A DNA stretch of 64,000 nucleotides from Polyodon spathula (GCF_017654505.1 NC_054552.1:34668097-34732096); one strand, 5' to 3'; numbered from the stretch's first letter, positions 26,355 to 38,447 are shown. Notes: generated by a model from the letters alone, not told the origin. Translations and numbers: made by a program.

Positions 26355-26738
26355 GTCACTCGGTAAAGAGGTTCCTGTGGAACGGTCAAGTTTGGTTGTG
26401 TCTGACGAAAATCTAAACTTTATCGTTTTTTTTTTTTTGTTTGTTTGTTTTTTGTTTTCATTTCCAAGTTATGAAACCAAACCAGAATGCGGACAGTACA
26501 GCGTGCGCTGTTTCTTTCTCTTTGTTTAAGTTTAAAAGTCACACACCCATTTATACTGTTAATAAGTGCACTATTTTTTTCTTTTTTGGCTGGCACTATA
26601 TATATTTTTTTTATTTCTGTAAGGCGAATACAACAACAGGAGCTTGAGCAGTAGACAGACAGCAAGAAAAGCCAATCAAGGTTCCCGGAGAGATGACGCT
26701 ACCCAATGAGGGACTCGAAGAGGCAGACCCATAACTCA

Positions 26739-26757
26739 CACGTGGCTGCATCACGTG
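26739..26757. promoter_or_regulatory. Pair of CACGTG E-boxes
   Basis: Two perfect CACGTG hexamers at 26739-26744 and 26752-26757, 13 bp apart, in the sequence upstream of the candidate promoter; CCAAT-like words occur nearby at about 26671 and 26703. CACGTG is bound by USF, MYC/MAX and TFE-type bHLH-ZIP factors. Function is not shown. Confidence 0.4.
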
Positions 26758-27189
26758 GTGTTGCTGTTGCTCCTGTCTGATTTTAGGAGGGGTTGTGGTG
26801 ACGTGTGTGGGATTGTTTTTACTGTGATTTAAAGGGATAAGGTCCATTTATTTGATTTTAAATATTGTAAATAAATTAATTTAAAAAAAGTGAAATAAAA
26901 ATAATGTAATTGCCCTTGCACTGCTGTAGTTTTAAAGTCAATAAAAACAAACGAAATGGAACTGTAATAGACATGAGCAATATGTATATATATATATATA
27001 GACACACACACACACACACTCTCACCACCACAAAAACATGTGTGGGACCCGACTGGCAGGCGCGGTTAGTATCGAGTATTGCCAGGTGTCTTCAAAGTAT
27101 TTACACAGCATCTGCTTGTACTTGTGCGTCAGTAATAAAAGAGAAGTGAAATTACCACATATTTTAGTTTTAACACCATCCTATCAATG

Positions 27190-27191
<2 letters not shown>

Positions 27192-27262
<71 letters not shown>

Positions 27263-27353
27263 CGCCTTTCATAGTGGCCCACCATCACAAAGCACTTTAC
27301 AGAGGTAGGCTGTGAACTGTGCATTATATGCAGAGTCACTTACAAGAGGACAT

Positions 27354-27430
<77 letters not shown>
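27192..27430. repeat. Two AT microsatellites either side of a SINE fragment
   Basis: AT repeats at 27192-27260 and 27357-27430, separated only by the truncated SINE of 27261-27356. Confidence 0.93.
27261..27356 (-). mobile_element. 5'-truncated copy of the same SINE, minus strand
   Basis: The reverse complement reads TAAGTGACTCTGCATATAAT, then ACAGTTCACAGCCTACCTCTG, AAAGTGCTTTGTGATGG and AAAGGCGCTATATATA, nearly identical to 35057-35150. It is sandwiched between two long AT tracts (27192-27260 and 27357-27430). Confidence 0.85.
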
Positions 27431-27433
<3 letters not shown>

Positions 27434-29380
27434 GTACAATGTATACATTGCAGGATGAGATGTGTGAGAGGGATGAAGATGGTAGTGTTAACTCATTGGA
27501 TGCTAGTATGGGGCTGGCAAAAAAACAAAAACGAAAAAGCCATGTATTTTATTTATGCGTGTATGTTTATAGAAAGCAGAGAACAGCAGTAGACAGAAAA
27601 CAGAGCATAACCCAAATAGTAAGTGATGAACAGCTGATCCACTTTCTATAACGACATGATGGTTATTTGTGAAGATGCCAGAAGCTGAATTGCATCGGAC
27701 TGTGATGGGTTTATCTCATTATCGGTTACAGTTCAGATTGGATTATGCACAGACAGCGAGATGGATGGGACCATGGAAAATTATTTTTATGGTAGCAAGC
27801 ATTCTTCTCTGATTATTACATTTCTAAGCTTATACGGTAATGCAATTCTAATTTTTATAAATCCAACCCTAACCATAGCCCAGATTTGAATGCGTTTGAT
27901 ACTGGGGGCCTAACCCAGTGCCAGAAGAAAAAACAGCTACAGCTGGAACAGACAACAGCAGATCAGCACCTATCAGTGCCTACAACAGTCCCAGCAGTGT
28001 CAGGTGGATCTCTACCATGTTTGGGTCTTGTTCCAACTAGAGGAAAGGACCTTTTAGTCCTGCCAGTTGTTTTATCTCATTCAGTCTACACACGGAGTCA
28101 ATCACGTGAAAAGGAAAATCGTACGGATTCTTGTTAAAGAAATTAATTGTGTCAGGAGTGACACACATGGTACTTTCCTCTTAGTAGGGGCTCGTCTTAC
28201 CAGTGTCACGCCCCTCTACCCGGGCCACGCAGGTGATGACCGCTCAGAATCGAACCTCTTCAGCCTGGCTGGCACCTCCTCTACCTGCAGGGGCACTGAA
28301 GAGCGGTGTGTTCTTTCTCAGAATGACAGGCTGTAGCTCTGCATGGAATGCACACAGTCCTGCAGGAGCCGCGCGGCCGTCTCGGTGGTGATAACACGAC
28401 CCAACAGCTGTGCATGAGCAGACATGTATAAATAGCAGCACAATACGACAGGCATGCGCAAGGGAAACTGAAGGGAATTAAATAATTAGGATTGCCATTG
28501 GCTGGGCTCTTTCTTACATTGCAAAACTATCATGCAGTTTTATTTTCTGCTAAACCCAGAATAGCAAATAAATAAATATATAAAAAATAAAACAGTAAAG
28601 TTTCGTTAGACTGCTGCTGTTGAGCTGCATTGATCCTGCATGCATGTAATATAGAGTGCAGCTGCACTGCTGCTTCACTGCAGTCTAACAGCACGCCAGT
28701 GACCCCCACTGAAGGGTTACTGGAGTGGATTCTCAGGTGGGGTGTGTTAGTAGCGGTACCCAGGGAGCTCAACAAGGGCTGCCAATTGGAAGTGTCGTTG
28801 ATTCATCCAGACCCCATGTTTCTCTTCATGTACCTGTTTTCCTTTGGGTTTTTTTTTTTAAATAAAAGTGTAATTATCACCTCTTGCTGGCACCACAAAT
28901 GTGTTAACCGTGCTCTTCACTTGCTGAAATTGCAAAGCGTTGACGCCAACTTGCGCATGTATACAATCGTTAAAGAACAGCTATAGCGCAAGTGTGTGAA
29001 TATACCACCATGCAAAAGGAGGGTTTGTACAGTGCATTCACTGTCACCACACTAGCTGTTGAGATCTCCAGTGGGTTATTTCTAAGTTATTCAAGGAGCC
29101 AGAGATGTGCCCTACAGATCACAGTCATAATTGTTGTTTCACGTGCCTGTAAGGTGTTTCCTGATTAGCGTTTCTTGGTAATAGCAGCGCTGCAGTGTAT
29201 GCCTGTGTTGCTCTCAGTGGTTTAATCGTATCATGAATGCATTTGCTGCTAAACAGAGTTGCAGTTCTTCAATCCAACTTGATCTGGACTCTAAATGAGT
29301 TCATGCCACGAGTCCCATTATAAATGTTTCCCACAGTCAAAGCACAACAAAGTGTAACAAAGCACAGTGAAAGCAGGGCA

Positions 29381-29780
29381 AAGCATAGACAAGCATTGTA
29401 AAACACAGAGAGGTCTGGTAAAGCATAGGGAAGCATTGTAAAGCACAGAGAGGTCTGGTAAAGCATAGGGAAGCATTGTAAAGCACAGAGAGGTCTGGTA
29501 AAGCATAGGGAAGCATTGTAAAACACAGAGAGGTCTGGTAAAGCATAGGGAAGCATTGTAAAACACAGAGAGGTCTGGTAAAGCATAGGGAAGCATTGTA
29601 AAGCACAGAGAGGTCTGGTAAAGCATAGGGAAGCATTGTAAAGCACAGAGAGGTCTGGTAAAGCATAGGGAAGCATTGTAAAGCACAGAGAGGTCTGGTA
29701 AAGCATAGAGAAGCATTGTAAAGCACAGAGAGGTCTGGTAAAGCATAGGGAAGCATTGTAAAGCACAGAGAGTTTTGATT
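29381..29780. repeat. 40-bp minisatellite, ten units
   Basis: Unit AAGCATAGGGAAGCATTGTA plus AAGCACAGAGAGGTCTGGTA repeats every 40 bp with few differences (GTAAAA versus GTAAAG). Flanks at 29335-29380 and 29781-29890 belong to the same AAGCATGGTAAA-rich dispersed repeat. All three minus-strand frames stay open through the array, giving open frames of up to 205 codons that are artefacts of the repeat. Confidence 0.95.
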
Positions 29781-30308
29781 AAGCATATTAAAAAACATGG
29801 CAAACCTCAGTAAAGTATGGTAAATGCATAGTACAACCACAGGAAAAGCATGGTAAAAGTGCAAGAATACTGTGCAAAAATACAGTGGTAAACTTCTATG
29901 AAGGTCAGTGTGATGAACCAAGAATTGCATGGAGACTATAGGGGCATGGTTCATATCTATCGCACACAGTATTCAGTAAACAATACGATTCAGTGTTTTG
30001 AGAGGTTAGATGCCAGTGTGATTGGTGATGATATAGTATAGGGTAAATGCACATGCCATACATTCAGACTGGGTTATATAGCAGAATTTTTTTTCATTGT
30101 TTTTATCTAACAGTTAATAAAACTTTATGAACAACAATTATGACTTGTTTGTTATCACTTTGTGTCAATAGGGGCTCCAAAGCCATTCTTAGCACTATAA
30201 ACAGCTTGAGACGAGAATCTTCTCTTATCAGAAATCCATGCGAGCTAATAACTGTACATTCTGTGCTAGCTGTACATTGGGGCACTGGGGACTGTACCAG
30301 CTGCTTCT

Positions 30309-30770
30309 CCCTGTACTCTACAACACACAGCCGCGTGTCAGTGCTGTACTGCACAGCCATGCACAGCCATGCCATCCAGACCCATGTTCCCTATACTCTA
30401 CAACACACAGCCGCGTGTCAGTGCTGTACTGCACAGCCATGCACAGCCATGCCATCCAGACCCATGTTCCCTATACTCTACAACACACAGCCGCGTGTCA
30501 GTGCTGTACTGCACAGCCATGCACAGCCATGCCATCCAGACCCATGTTCCCTATACTCTACAACACACAGCCGCGTGTCAGTGCTGTACTGCCCAGCCAT
30601 TCACAGCCATGCCATCCAGACCCATGTTCCCTATACTCTACAACCCACAGCCACGTGTCAGTGCTGTACTGCCCAGTGATGCACAGCAATGCACAGCGAT
30701 GCCGCCCAGACCCATGCTCCCCGTACTGTACAACACTGTACTGCCCAGCCATGTTCAGCCACAGTTCTCC
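30309..30770. repeat. 80-bp minisatellite, about 5.5 units
   Basis: Units start at 30309, 30389, 30469, 30549 and 30629, with CTACAACACACAGCCGCGTG, CAGTGCTGTACTGCACAGCC and CCATCCAGACCCATGTTCCC. The last unit near 30719 is altered by a 10-bp insertion. Within each unit ATGCACAGCC is itself duplicated. It generates overlapping plus-strand open frames of up to 193 codons, not taken as genes. Confidence 0.92.
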
Positions 30771-30958
30771 CTGTGTTTACTGGTCCCAGTTAACGCAACA
30801 AGCTCCAAACCCTTTTTAGCTTGTTTTGTTTTTAATTCACATGCATGCCTCCTCCTCCTCCTGGTGCAAAGTGTCTCACCTGTTTCTCTGGTCGTACAAA
30901 TGCCTTCACAGAACCTGCTGGTATTGATGGAGCTCTCAGTGCTGTGTTAGTGGCTTCC

Positions 30959-30959
<1 letters not shown>

Positions 30960-31044
<85 letters not shown>

Positions 31045-31048
31045 TTTT
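30960..31048. repeat. CT microsatellite with T tail
   Basis: About 38 CT units followed by a T run of 12-13 bases. Confidence 0.95.
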
Positions 31049-32339
31049 ACTTCAAAGCCAGACCAGCTGGCTTTGGACAGCTTCCTTCTCTCCCCTCAGA
31101 GCCTGACTTCACACCCTGTGCCTCCTCTCTCTTTGCTCTGTCTCTTGTCAGAGGAATAAGGGTGACAGTAGTTTGAAGGATCAGATCCCAGATGCACGTA
31201 GACATTCTGGGCATGCGTTGTGTGACAGCCTCTGGCTCAGGGGCTTGCTGGACCAGCCACAGCTGTCACTCATCTGATGGAAGTTTTTTTAAATTTTTTT
31301 ATTATTATTAATATTAGACAGAGATGGAAGCAACGGAGGGCAAATATCAGATGACATTTCATATTTGATTGACGGATCAGCCTCAGAGCTGGGAAACCCA
31401 TCTCTTTTCTAGTCTATCTGCGGTCGGGAGTTTGTTTGCTGATTTGAATGGTTTTTTTGCACAGATCAAGGATCTGGATATTATAATCACCATAAATCCT
31501 AAATATGAAGACGCAAGCCCATCGAGTGAAGATGGTGGCTGAGTCTTGAGTACAATTCAGAGAAGTGAAAGCTGTGTAAAGCATAGACACACATGATAAA
31601 AGTATAGTATTGTAAACCTGATAAAGAATGGTACAAAAAACATGGTTAGACATTAGAAATGTACACACATATTCTCTCCTGGCTGTATTCCGATCGCGTT
31701 CTCAACCCGTGTCATCTCCGCATTTTATTATTTATTTTTCAAGAAGCCAACTGATCCAATTCACTTCATCTTTACAGGTCTTATTAATATAATAAATCAG
31801 AACCAGAATTCGTGTGTTTTTAAAGTGCAGGTGCATCACAGGGAGTAAAGAAAGCTTTGAGATGTACAATTCGGTGAAACGGAAAAGACAAATGTGCAAA
31901 TTTGGGGAATAGTATATATTTTTTCTCCTCAATTATTGTAGTTAATTACGATTCTAATTTGACTTCTTTTTATTTATTTTTCTAAATAACTGAAGTGTGG
32001 AATTAACTGCATTGGGAAATGAACAGAGAATACAGAGCTTGGAAAATACCAAGTTGTCGCTGTGCACATTTCAACACAGCATTAAATGTCTGTACCAGAG
32101 CTAAAAATAACAGCAGTGTCTAACGCAGCAGGGCACAGCTCTCTCATTACTGAGGGTAATTAACATTAACCATGCTCTGCCAGCTTCGGGTGGCACAGGA
32201 TTGGTACAGTCTTTTGTCACTGGCGTGCTTTTTCAAGGTGTTGTATGTGTGTGTGGTGGTGGGGGGGCGGGGGGGGTACAAACTGACTGAGAGGTTGTCA
32301 AGTTACTGCATCGAGGGGTCAGTTCAATCCCTCTAAACA

Positions 32340-32640
32340 GTTTAACCTTAAACATGACATTTCGTAAGAGAAGTCTGTATCTTCTGGTAAATCATAATCC
32401 TCCTTTTAAACAGGAGAAGTTTGACTTTTACCATATCGAGCTCATTAAAAATTTAACGAGGTCAGAAATGATCTACTTTCTCTTCATTATTCATCGTGCC
32501 CTTAGTTTCAAGTATTATTTCATTAATCTTATATACAGTAAGATGGCCTGTTTAATAATTCACCCTGCCGTTTTTATTTATTTTTTGTCAGGTAATGTCA
32601 TATTTCTGTATGGCTGAATGCCAATTAAAATGACCCAAGA
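32340..32640. other. Repeat-free AT-rich block, candidate conserved noncoding element
   Basis: About 300 bp without simple repeats, rich in homeodomain-type cores (CATTAAAAATTTAAC, TTAATAATTCACC, GCCAATTAAAATGACC). It stands out from the repeat-laden flanks, but conservation cannot be judged from one sequence. Confidence 0.2.
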
Positions 32641-32963
32641 CTGAGTTAATATAACGCTGGTATGCTCCTGTGCTTCCAGGCTACAATGGCTGTTAGAGCC
32701 AGCCTGTTTTCTCCTGGGCCCACACTGCCTTCTCCCAGCTAGCACAGACAATGAATTCCTGAGAGAAGGAGCTCATACTTCCTGACAGAGCTCAGCTGGG
32801 GTCCTTGTGTTTAAGATATAACCTCTGGAATTATTCTTCTGCTGTCTCTTTGGTTGTGCCACATACAGTATAACCTGCTGCTGTTGTTTGATTGTAATAT
32901 TATAGGAATAACCCTAACAGCGGTATGAAGTGGTTTTATGCAGTAGATACAGAGAGCAAGCAT

Positions 32964-33293
32964 TCAGTCCACATGTGCAGAACTCTGTAGTAGTGCTGCC
33001 ACCACCATGCCATCCACGCCACAGATTTCAGGAGTAAGTGCAAGCCGTTTCCATGGTGTCACACTGTGTTTTCTTGCAAAGGCCTTGTGCATGTTGATCG
33101 GTGTATTGCGATGGGCACGTTTGTAATGACACATATTACACAAATCAATAGCTTCATGTGTTTTACCTTGGCTTAGCCGAGGAGCCGGGGAGTGCAGATC
33201 CCCGAAGCATATCAGCAGATCCCTGCCGCTGCGCAGGTAACCGAAGACCCTTTTCATTCCCAGTGTAATTTCCACTCCAACTACGAACACCAC
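32964..33293 (-). other. Unassigned 109-codon open frame in a small CpG cluster
   Basis: The frame reads plausibly as protein (KRVFGYLRSGRDLLICFGDL, then MHKAFARKHSVTPWKRLALT), and about 12 CpG fall in the 200 bp at 33165-33355. No domain is recognised. On the opposite strand ATGGCGACGATCGTC at 33319 is followed by a GTAAGA donor-like word at 33350. Could be an unrecognised exon, a mobile-element relic or chance. Confidence 0.2.
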
Positions 33294-33979
33294 GTGCTGT
33301 CAGATTGCCTTGTAAGGAAAATGGCGACGATCGTCTCCTGCATAGCAGTGGTAAGAATCGTAGAGTTTTTGCATTCTGGTCAATCAGCATGTGACAGACT
33401 CACCCTAGGGTCAAGTGCTCCAGCACCTCCACAAATCAGCTGCTAATAACACAAAAAACAGGTATAACAACACAACAACAACAGGCTGCCCTGGTCTTCA
33501 GTAACTTCTGCTAGACCGAAGGACTGTGTGAATACCAGCTTCAGTCACCTCTTACACTTGGCATTGATAGTGAGTTCAAACCATGAGATCCCCAGTGCAA
33601 GATGTCAGTAGTTCACCTCAATATGGTGGTAGGGTGGGATGCTTACCCTATTAGTAGTGAAGGTAGATTCCCTCTTCAGCAGGGGATGTGAAAGGGGTTC
33701 TCTCATAAGGAGAGGGGTATGTAACTGTCAGTATAATGTGTGCTGCTTTCTCAGATCACCCATTAAAGTCACAGCTTAGTTAAGCAGAGGCCAGTGCTGT
33801 AGCATCATGACACATTCCTGTCTTAGTCAGAAGCTTATAGAAGAGGTTATAGACCTTTGCCATTAAACTACAGAGAGAATTGTACCAGAACGTTAGCAGC
33901 AAACATCCAGGTACGAGCCCCATACTATAACTAACTAGCTTTGGATTCATTTATCAGATAAGATCCCACATAAACACCA

Positions 33980-34312
33980 ATCTGAGGTGTCTGTACACAC
34001 GATTCTTATTCTGAGGCTCTGAACACACAGGACTCTCACTCTGAGGCTCTGTACACACAGGACTCTCATTCTGAGGCTCTGAACACACAGGACTCTCATT
34101 CTGAGGCTCTGAACACACAGGACTCTCATTCTGAGGCTCTGAACACACAGGACTCTCATTCTGAGGCTCTGTACACACAGGACTCTCATTCTGAGGCTCT
34201 GTACACACAGGACTCTCATTCTGAGGCTCTGTACACACGATTCTTATTCTGAGGCTCTGTACACACATGATTCTTATTCTGAGGCTCTGTACACACAGGA
34301 CTCATATTCTGA
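33980..34312. repeat. 30-bp minisatellite, about 11 units
   Basis: Unit CTGAGGCTCTGAACACACAG plus GACTCTCATT, alternating GAACACA and GTACACA; outer units carry GATTCTTATT. Because 30 is a multiple of three, minus-strand open frames of 90 and 104 codons encode simple 10-residue repeats (MRVLCVQSLR; ESPVCTEPQN). No start context or domain supports a gene. Confidence 0.92.
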
Positions 34313-34899
34313 CACATAGGATTCTGTAAATTGTGAAGCTGGATTGCACAGGAATGACTCGTATAATGTAGCAGCAGGATTAGTTGGCAGAGCAGTCCAG
34401 ATTTATTTAGATTTTGAATTTAATTCCAGGTTCTCGCTGGCACCTTATTTTAACACCATGCCTCTGCCAGGTGTCAAGGCCTTTGAAATGTAAGCCAATC
34501 AGTTCAAATAACTGTACATGCCAGGTGAGTCTGTTTGGCAACCTTTCTTTGCTGTTGGCATAACAGTTTTCCGTTACTGTAGCAATGCGGCAGCTGGAGC
34601 TTATTTAACATTTCTGGATTATTCTTGTAGATTCACACATTGAAAAGTACTGCAGTTTAACAACAGCAAAAAGGGTCTTTACCTAAGTGAGCAGTATAGC
34701 ACAATAAGCACAGGTGCAGTTTAGTTCAGATTCGCTCATTCTAGTTGCAGTGCGATTCTGTATAATCTCATATTTCAGCTGCTGTAATGAACTGCACTCT
34801 GCTGTTTTGTTTTTGTCTGTGATGAATGCAGTTTCAATCGGTCTTCTGTGCATCAGCGTACAAAACCAATACAACACCTAGACTAGTGTGTGAGTTTAA

Positions 34900-35155
34900 G
34901 GAGGCAGTGTGGTCCAGTGGTTAAAGCCCAGGGGCTTGTAACTAGAAAGTCATTGGTTCAAATCCCAGCACTGCCATTGACTGACTCACAATGTGACCCC
35001 GAGCAAGTCGCTTGTGTGCTGTCCTGCGGATGAGATGTTAAATCAATGTCCTATTGTAAGTGACTCTGCATATAATGCACAGTTCACAGCCTACCTCTGT
35101 AAAGTGCTTTGTGATTGTGGTCCACTATGAAGGGTGCTATGTAGATATATTATCA
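34900..35155 (+). mobile_element. Full-length tRNA-derived SINE
   Basis: Pol III internal promoter: A box TGGTCCAGTGG at 34910-34920 and perfect B box GGTTCAAATCC at 34955-34965. A tRNA-unrelated body follows, then a 3' tail with AAAGTGCTTTGTGATTGTGG and GGTGCTATGTAGATA, resembling the 3' ends of L2-type LINEs. This is the arrangement expected of a SINE mobilised by a partner LINE. It ends in short A/T-rich repeats. Confidence 0.85.
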
Positions 35156-36146
35156 TTACTAACAGTATGCAGAGCACATGCAACACAAAGATACTGTTAG
35201 TTCCTATTCCTTTTCTGCCTGAAGTTACAGCATAAAAACACACACCTAAACCACTAACTAAATGTGAAAGAGTCTCAAATCACAGGCAAATGACAAACTG
35301 GACTAGACAGCGGTGGTGGGGAGGAGATCAAAGATATCAACCTGAATACAATCCTTTTTATCAATGCAAGCACGTTCACTTTTAAAGAAGAGATTGAGAC
35401 TACTGGGGGAATGGTTTGGAATGATGACAAGCCTGGCATCACTGAAAAGGAAACACTGATGGAACAGCAGGTGGGGCGAGGCTGTGCTGGCCAGGCACTG
35501 TAAATACCACTCCACTTTTATACCCTGCTATAAAAGAACTTCCAGACAGCCACTGGGCAGGGTCCTGCCAGGGTAACAGCGCTCTTTCCCGTCTCTCTTT
35601 GGAACTGAACTCATAGCAGGATGTTGTCCTCAGAAGAAGAAAGAATAACGATGCACTGGATTTGCACCCTGCCTGATTTGTTTAATTCATGTTTGTAGAA
35701 CATTACAACAGCAGCTTCCATTGCTGTGTAAATGTTACTGTAACTGTGCACTCTTACCATGGTTATAATGTGCATTTAGCATGCTTTGCCAATCTTTGGT
35801 AAACTATTATAAGGGTAGATTATTATTGTGTTCCCTTGCAGTTTGAGTAGCGTGTGTCTGGTGCTCCCGCGCCCCTCCCTCAGTCGGCGATGCTGATCCC
35901 AGGCTGTGGAGAGCTGTCTTCCCAAGGTCTTACACTGCAGCTCAGGATGATTTTCACTCTGCTTCTTCCAGAAGTCTTACACTGCAGGTCTGATCTTAGG
36001 ATGGTCTTCACTTTGCACGGTCCAGTCCTGAGATTAGATTGGATTTTGGGAGCCTGTAGGCTGAAATCATTGAGTTGAAAAGGACAATAGAAAAAATCCT
36101 CAATAGGTGTTGTTTAAGGATAAGAGTGTTAAAAAACTCAAAGATA

Positions 36147-36203
<57 letters not shown>

Positions 36204-36357
36204 CACTGCAGCAATGAAAGTGTCTTAACGTCAAGTTTAAGGATTTATATAACTTGCATGCAATAGTTACCACAAGTACATTTGTTTAAGTATACAGTTT
36301 TTCAAAACTGTGTTTAATAAAGTAATAAATAATAATAATATAATAATAATAATAATA

Positions 36358-36399
<42 letters not shown>
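36147..36399. repeat. Two AAT arrays
   Basis: AAT/TAA arrays at 36147-36201 and 36318-36399 with about 115 bp of unique sequence between. Confidence 0.93.
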
Positions 36400-36403
<4 letters not shown>

Positions 36404-38255
36404 GTAACTCAACTGCAACTGCAGTTTAACTGAACCACTACTAAAGTTAGAAAGTAATCATATTGAATTTCATGCAACTACAGTGAAGTCAAACTTTTAA
36501 TTACAATCGGCCATTGTTCGTATCTATTTGGTACATGTTCACTGCAGACCTACCCAAACAGTGAAGACAATGTCATTATTTAGAAATTAGCCACAATGTT
36601 ACGTTTGTTATCCCATCTTCCCAGTCTCTCCCGATCTGGCAGGCTTTGCTTCTTATCTGCAGTTCTTGTTTATTTCAAGTCATCTTCTCCTTGCCCAGTT
36701 TTCTTTTCTTCTTTTCACACAGGTAAACAAAAGGCTGACTCCAGGGATTTAAGCAGCATCTGTGTTCCTGGCACAGGTAATGAATCTGCACGTCAGGCAA
36801 GCATGTTGCGGATTCAAAATGTTTTGTTTCCGATGATTTATGGAGCCCCCTGAAGTCTCCTCGAGCGGGACTTGGCAGGGGTTGGGGGATGGTGGGCGGA
36901 GGTACAGGACTGGGGGGTTTTGTACAGAAGGACTAATCTGTACTTACTCTGCTAAAATACATTTTCATCCCATTAATCAATGCGGGGGAGCGATGTGAAA
37001 GCTGGCTGAAGGAGTCAAACTTTCCCTGTTTTTTTTTTGTTTGTTTTTTTCTTCTTGCTAAGCGGTGAGCTCAGGAAGCCGACTGCTTTCTCTTTTCAGT
37101 GCCTACCGTCCAACTACCAGAGCAGCGGCAGCTTCTCTTTCTGTGCCAAGCCTGCTGCATGCACTGGAGACACAGGGGTCCTGTGGGTGAAGACAGCTTC
37201 TTCACAACGCCCTGGGCTACAGGTGTGCATTGAGAGTGCTCCCTCTACAGGGGGGCAGTGTAGCGCAACCCTTTGGCCAGACAGTTTATTTCACTTTGAG
37301 ACAGGCTCCCTACCATAGCAAATAGATTTGTGTCACAAAGAGAACTTCCCGGCACATCTTTGTTCGGGCTTAGTGTTGAATTGCATCAGTCAATACTCTG
37401 TACTGTATCTTCTGCAAGCAGAAACATTCTAGTAAAGGGCTGGAGTCTATCACAAAGCAATGAAAATGCAGTGAAACTGTTCACCTGCAAAAATGTAAGT
37501 TGAGAGTGGATGAGAATTTTTTTTTTTTTTTTTTTTTTTGTAGTTCTGCTTCATTTCCAAGAAGTTCTCTGTCCTGAAATAGAGGAATAGAGGTGTTTTT
37601 TATGTTGAATACAGTATATAAGAAAACACCCTCTTGCCCCAATATACTGCTGGTAAGAGCTGATTTCATGCTGTAATGAGATCAAGCTAATGCCGAGATG
37701 TACATGATGTGTCCTTTCCATTGTGCGCTTGTGGTCTGTATCATTTTTGGATGAGTCTAATCTCTCTTATTCTTCTGGGGTTTTTGAGACTGGCGCTCTT
37801 ATCTCATGTGAGCTGGGAACCTATTTCATGCAGCCTGTTACTACACAAGCAGGCTGAGTTGAGGTGGTGTCCACTAGGAATCGGGCTTCTAGCAGTGGAA
37901 AAGAAATGCTTTATGATGCCGTGAGAAACGCATACATGCTCCCTTGTTAAAAGGCAGCCCTTTATACCCTGGAACATCAATCCCATTCCGTCAGTGCTTG
38001 CATTCTCATTATAATAGCGAGGTCTCCTAACTATGACTCCGGCTACAAAGGAAGAGCACTGCAATACTGAGCACAACTACAGCATGACTGGGCTGGACTT
38101 ACTACAATAGAAACCAATTAGGGTTCTATTCTGACGGGTAGTTTGTTATTTATATTTTTGCATTGAAGACACAGCTGAAAATTCACAAAGCCTTTTGCTC
38201 CAAGTGTCATTGTATTGTGCAGAAAGCCAGACCGTGCCACCTACTATACATGCAC

Positions 38256-38447
38256 TGATGTCATCATGTGCAGGTGTTGCATGTTCCTGATGTCATCATG
38301 TGCAGGTGTTGCATGTTCCTGATGTCATCATGTGCCGGTGTTGCAGGGTTCTGATGTCATCATGTGCCGGTGTTGCAGGGTTCTGATGTCATCATGTGCC
38401 GGTGTTGCAGGTTTCTGATGTCATCATGTACCGGTGTTGCGGGTTCC
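38256..38447. repeat. 32-bp minisatellite, six units
   Basis: Units start every 32 bp from 38256 with TGATGTCATCATGTGCAGGT followed by GTTGCATGTTCC; later units carry GCCGG and GCAGGGTT. Each repeats an ATF/CRE-like TGATGTCATCA. Confidence 0.92.

Noticed and set aside
29269..29954. Minus-strand open frames of 161-205 codons rich in MLYQTSLCF-type peptides
   Set aside because: Product of the 40-bp tandem repeat, with three overlapping frames and no unique domain.
30140..30950. Plus-strand open frames of 179-193 codons
   Set aside because: Product of the 80-bp tandem repeat, open in three frames simultaneously.
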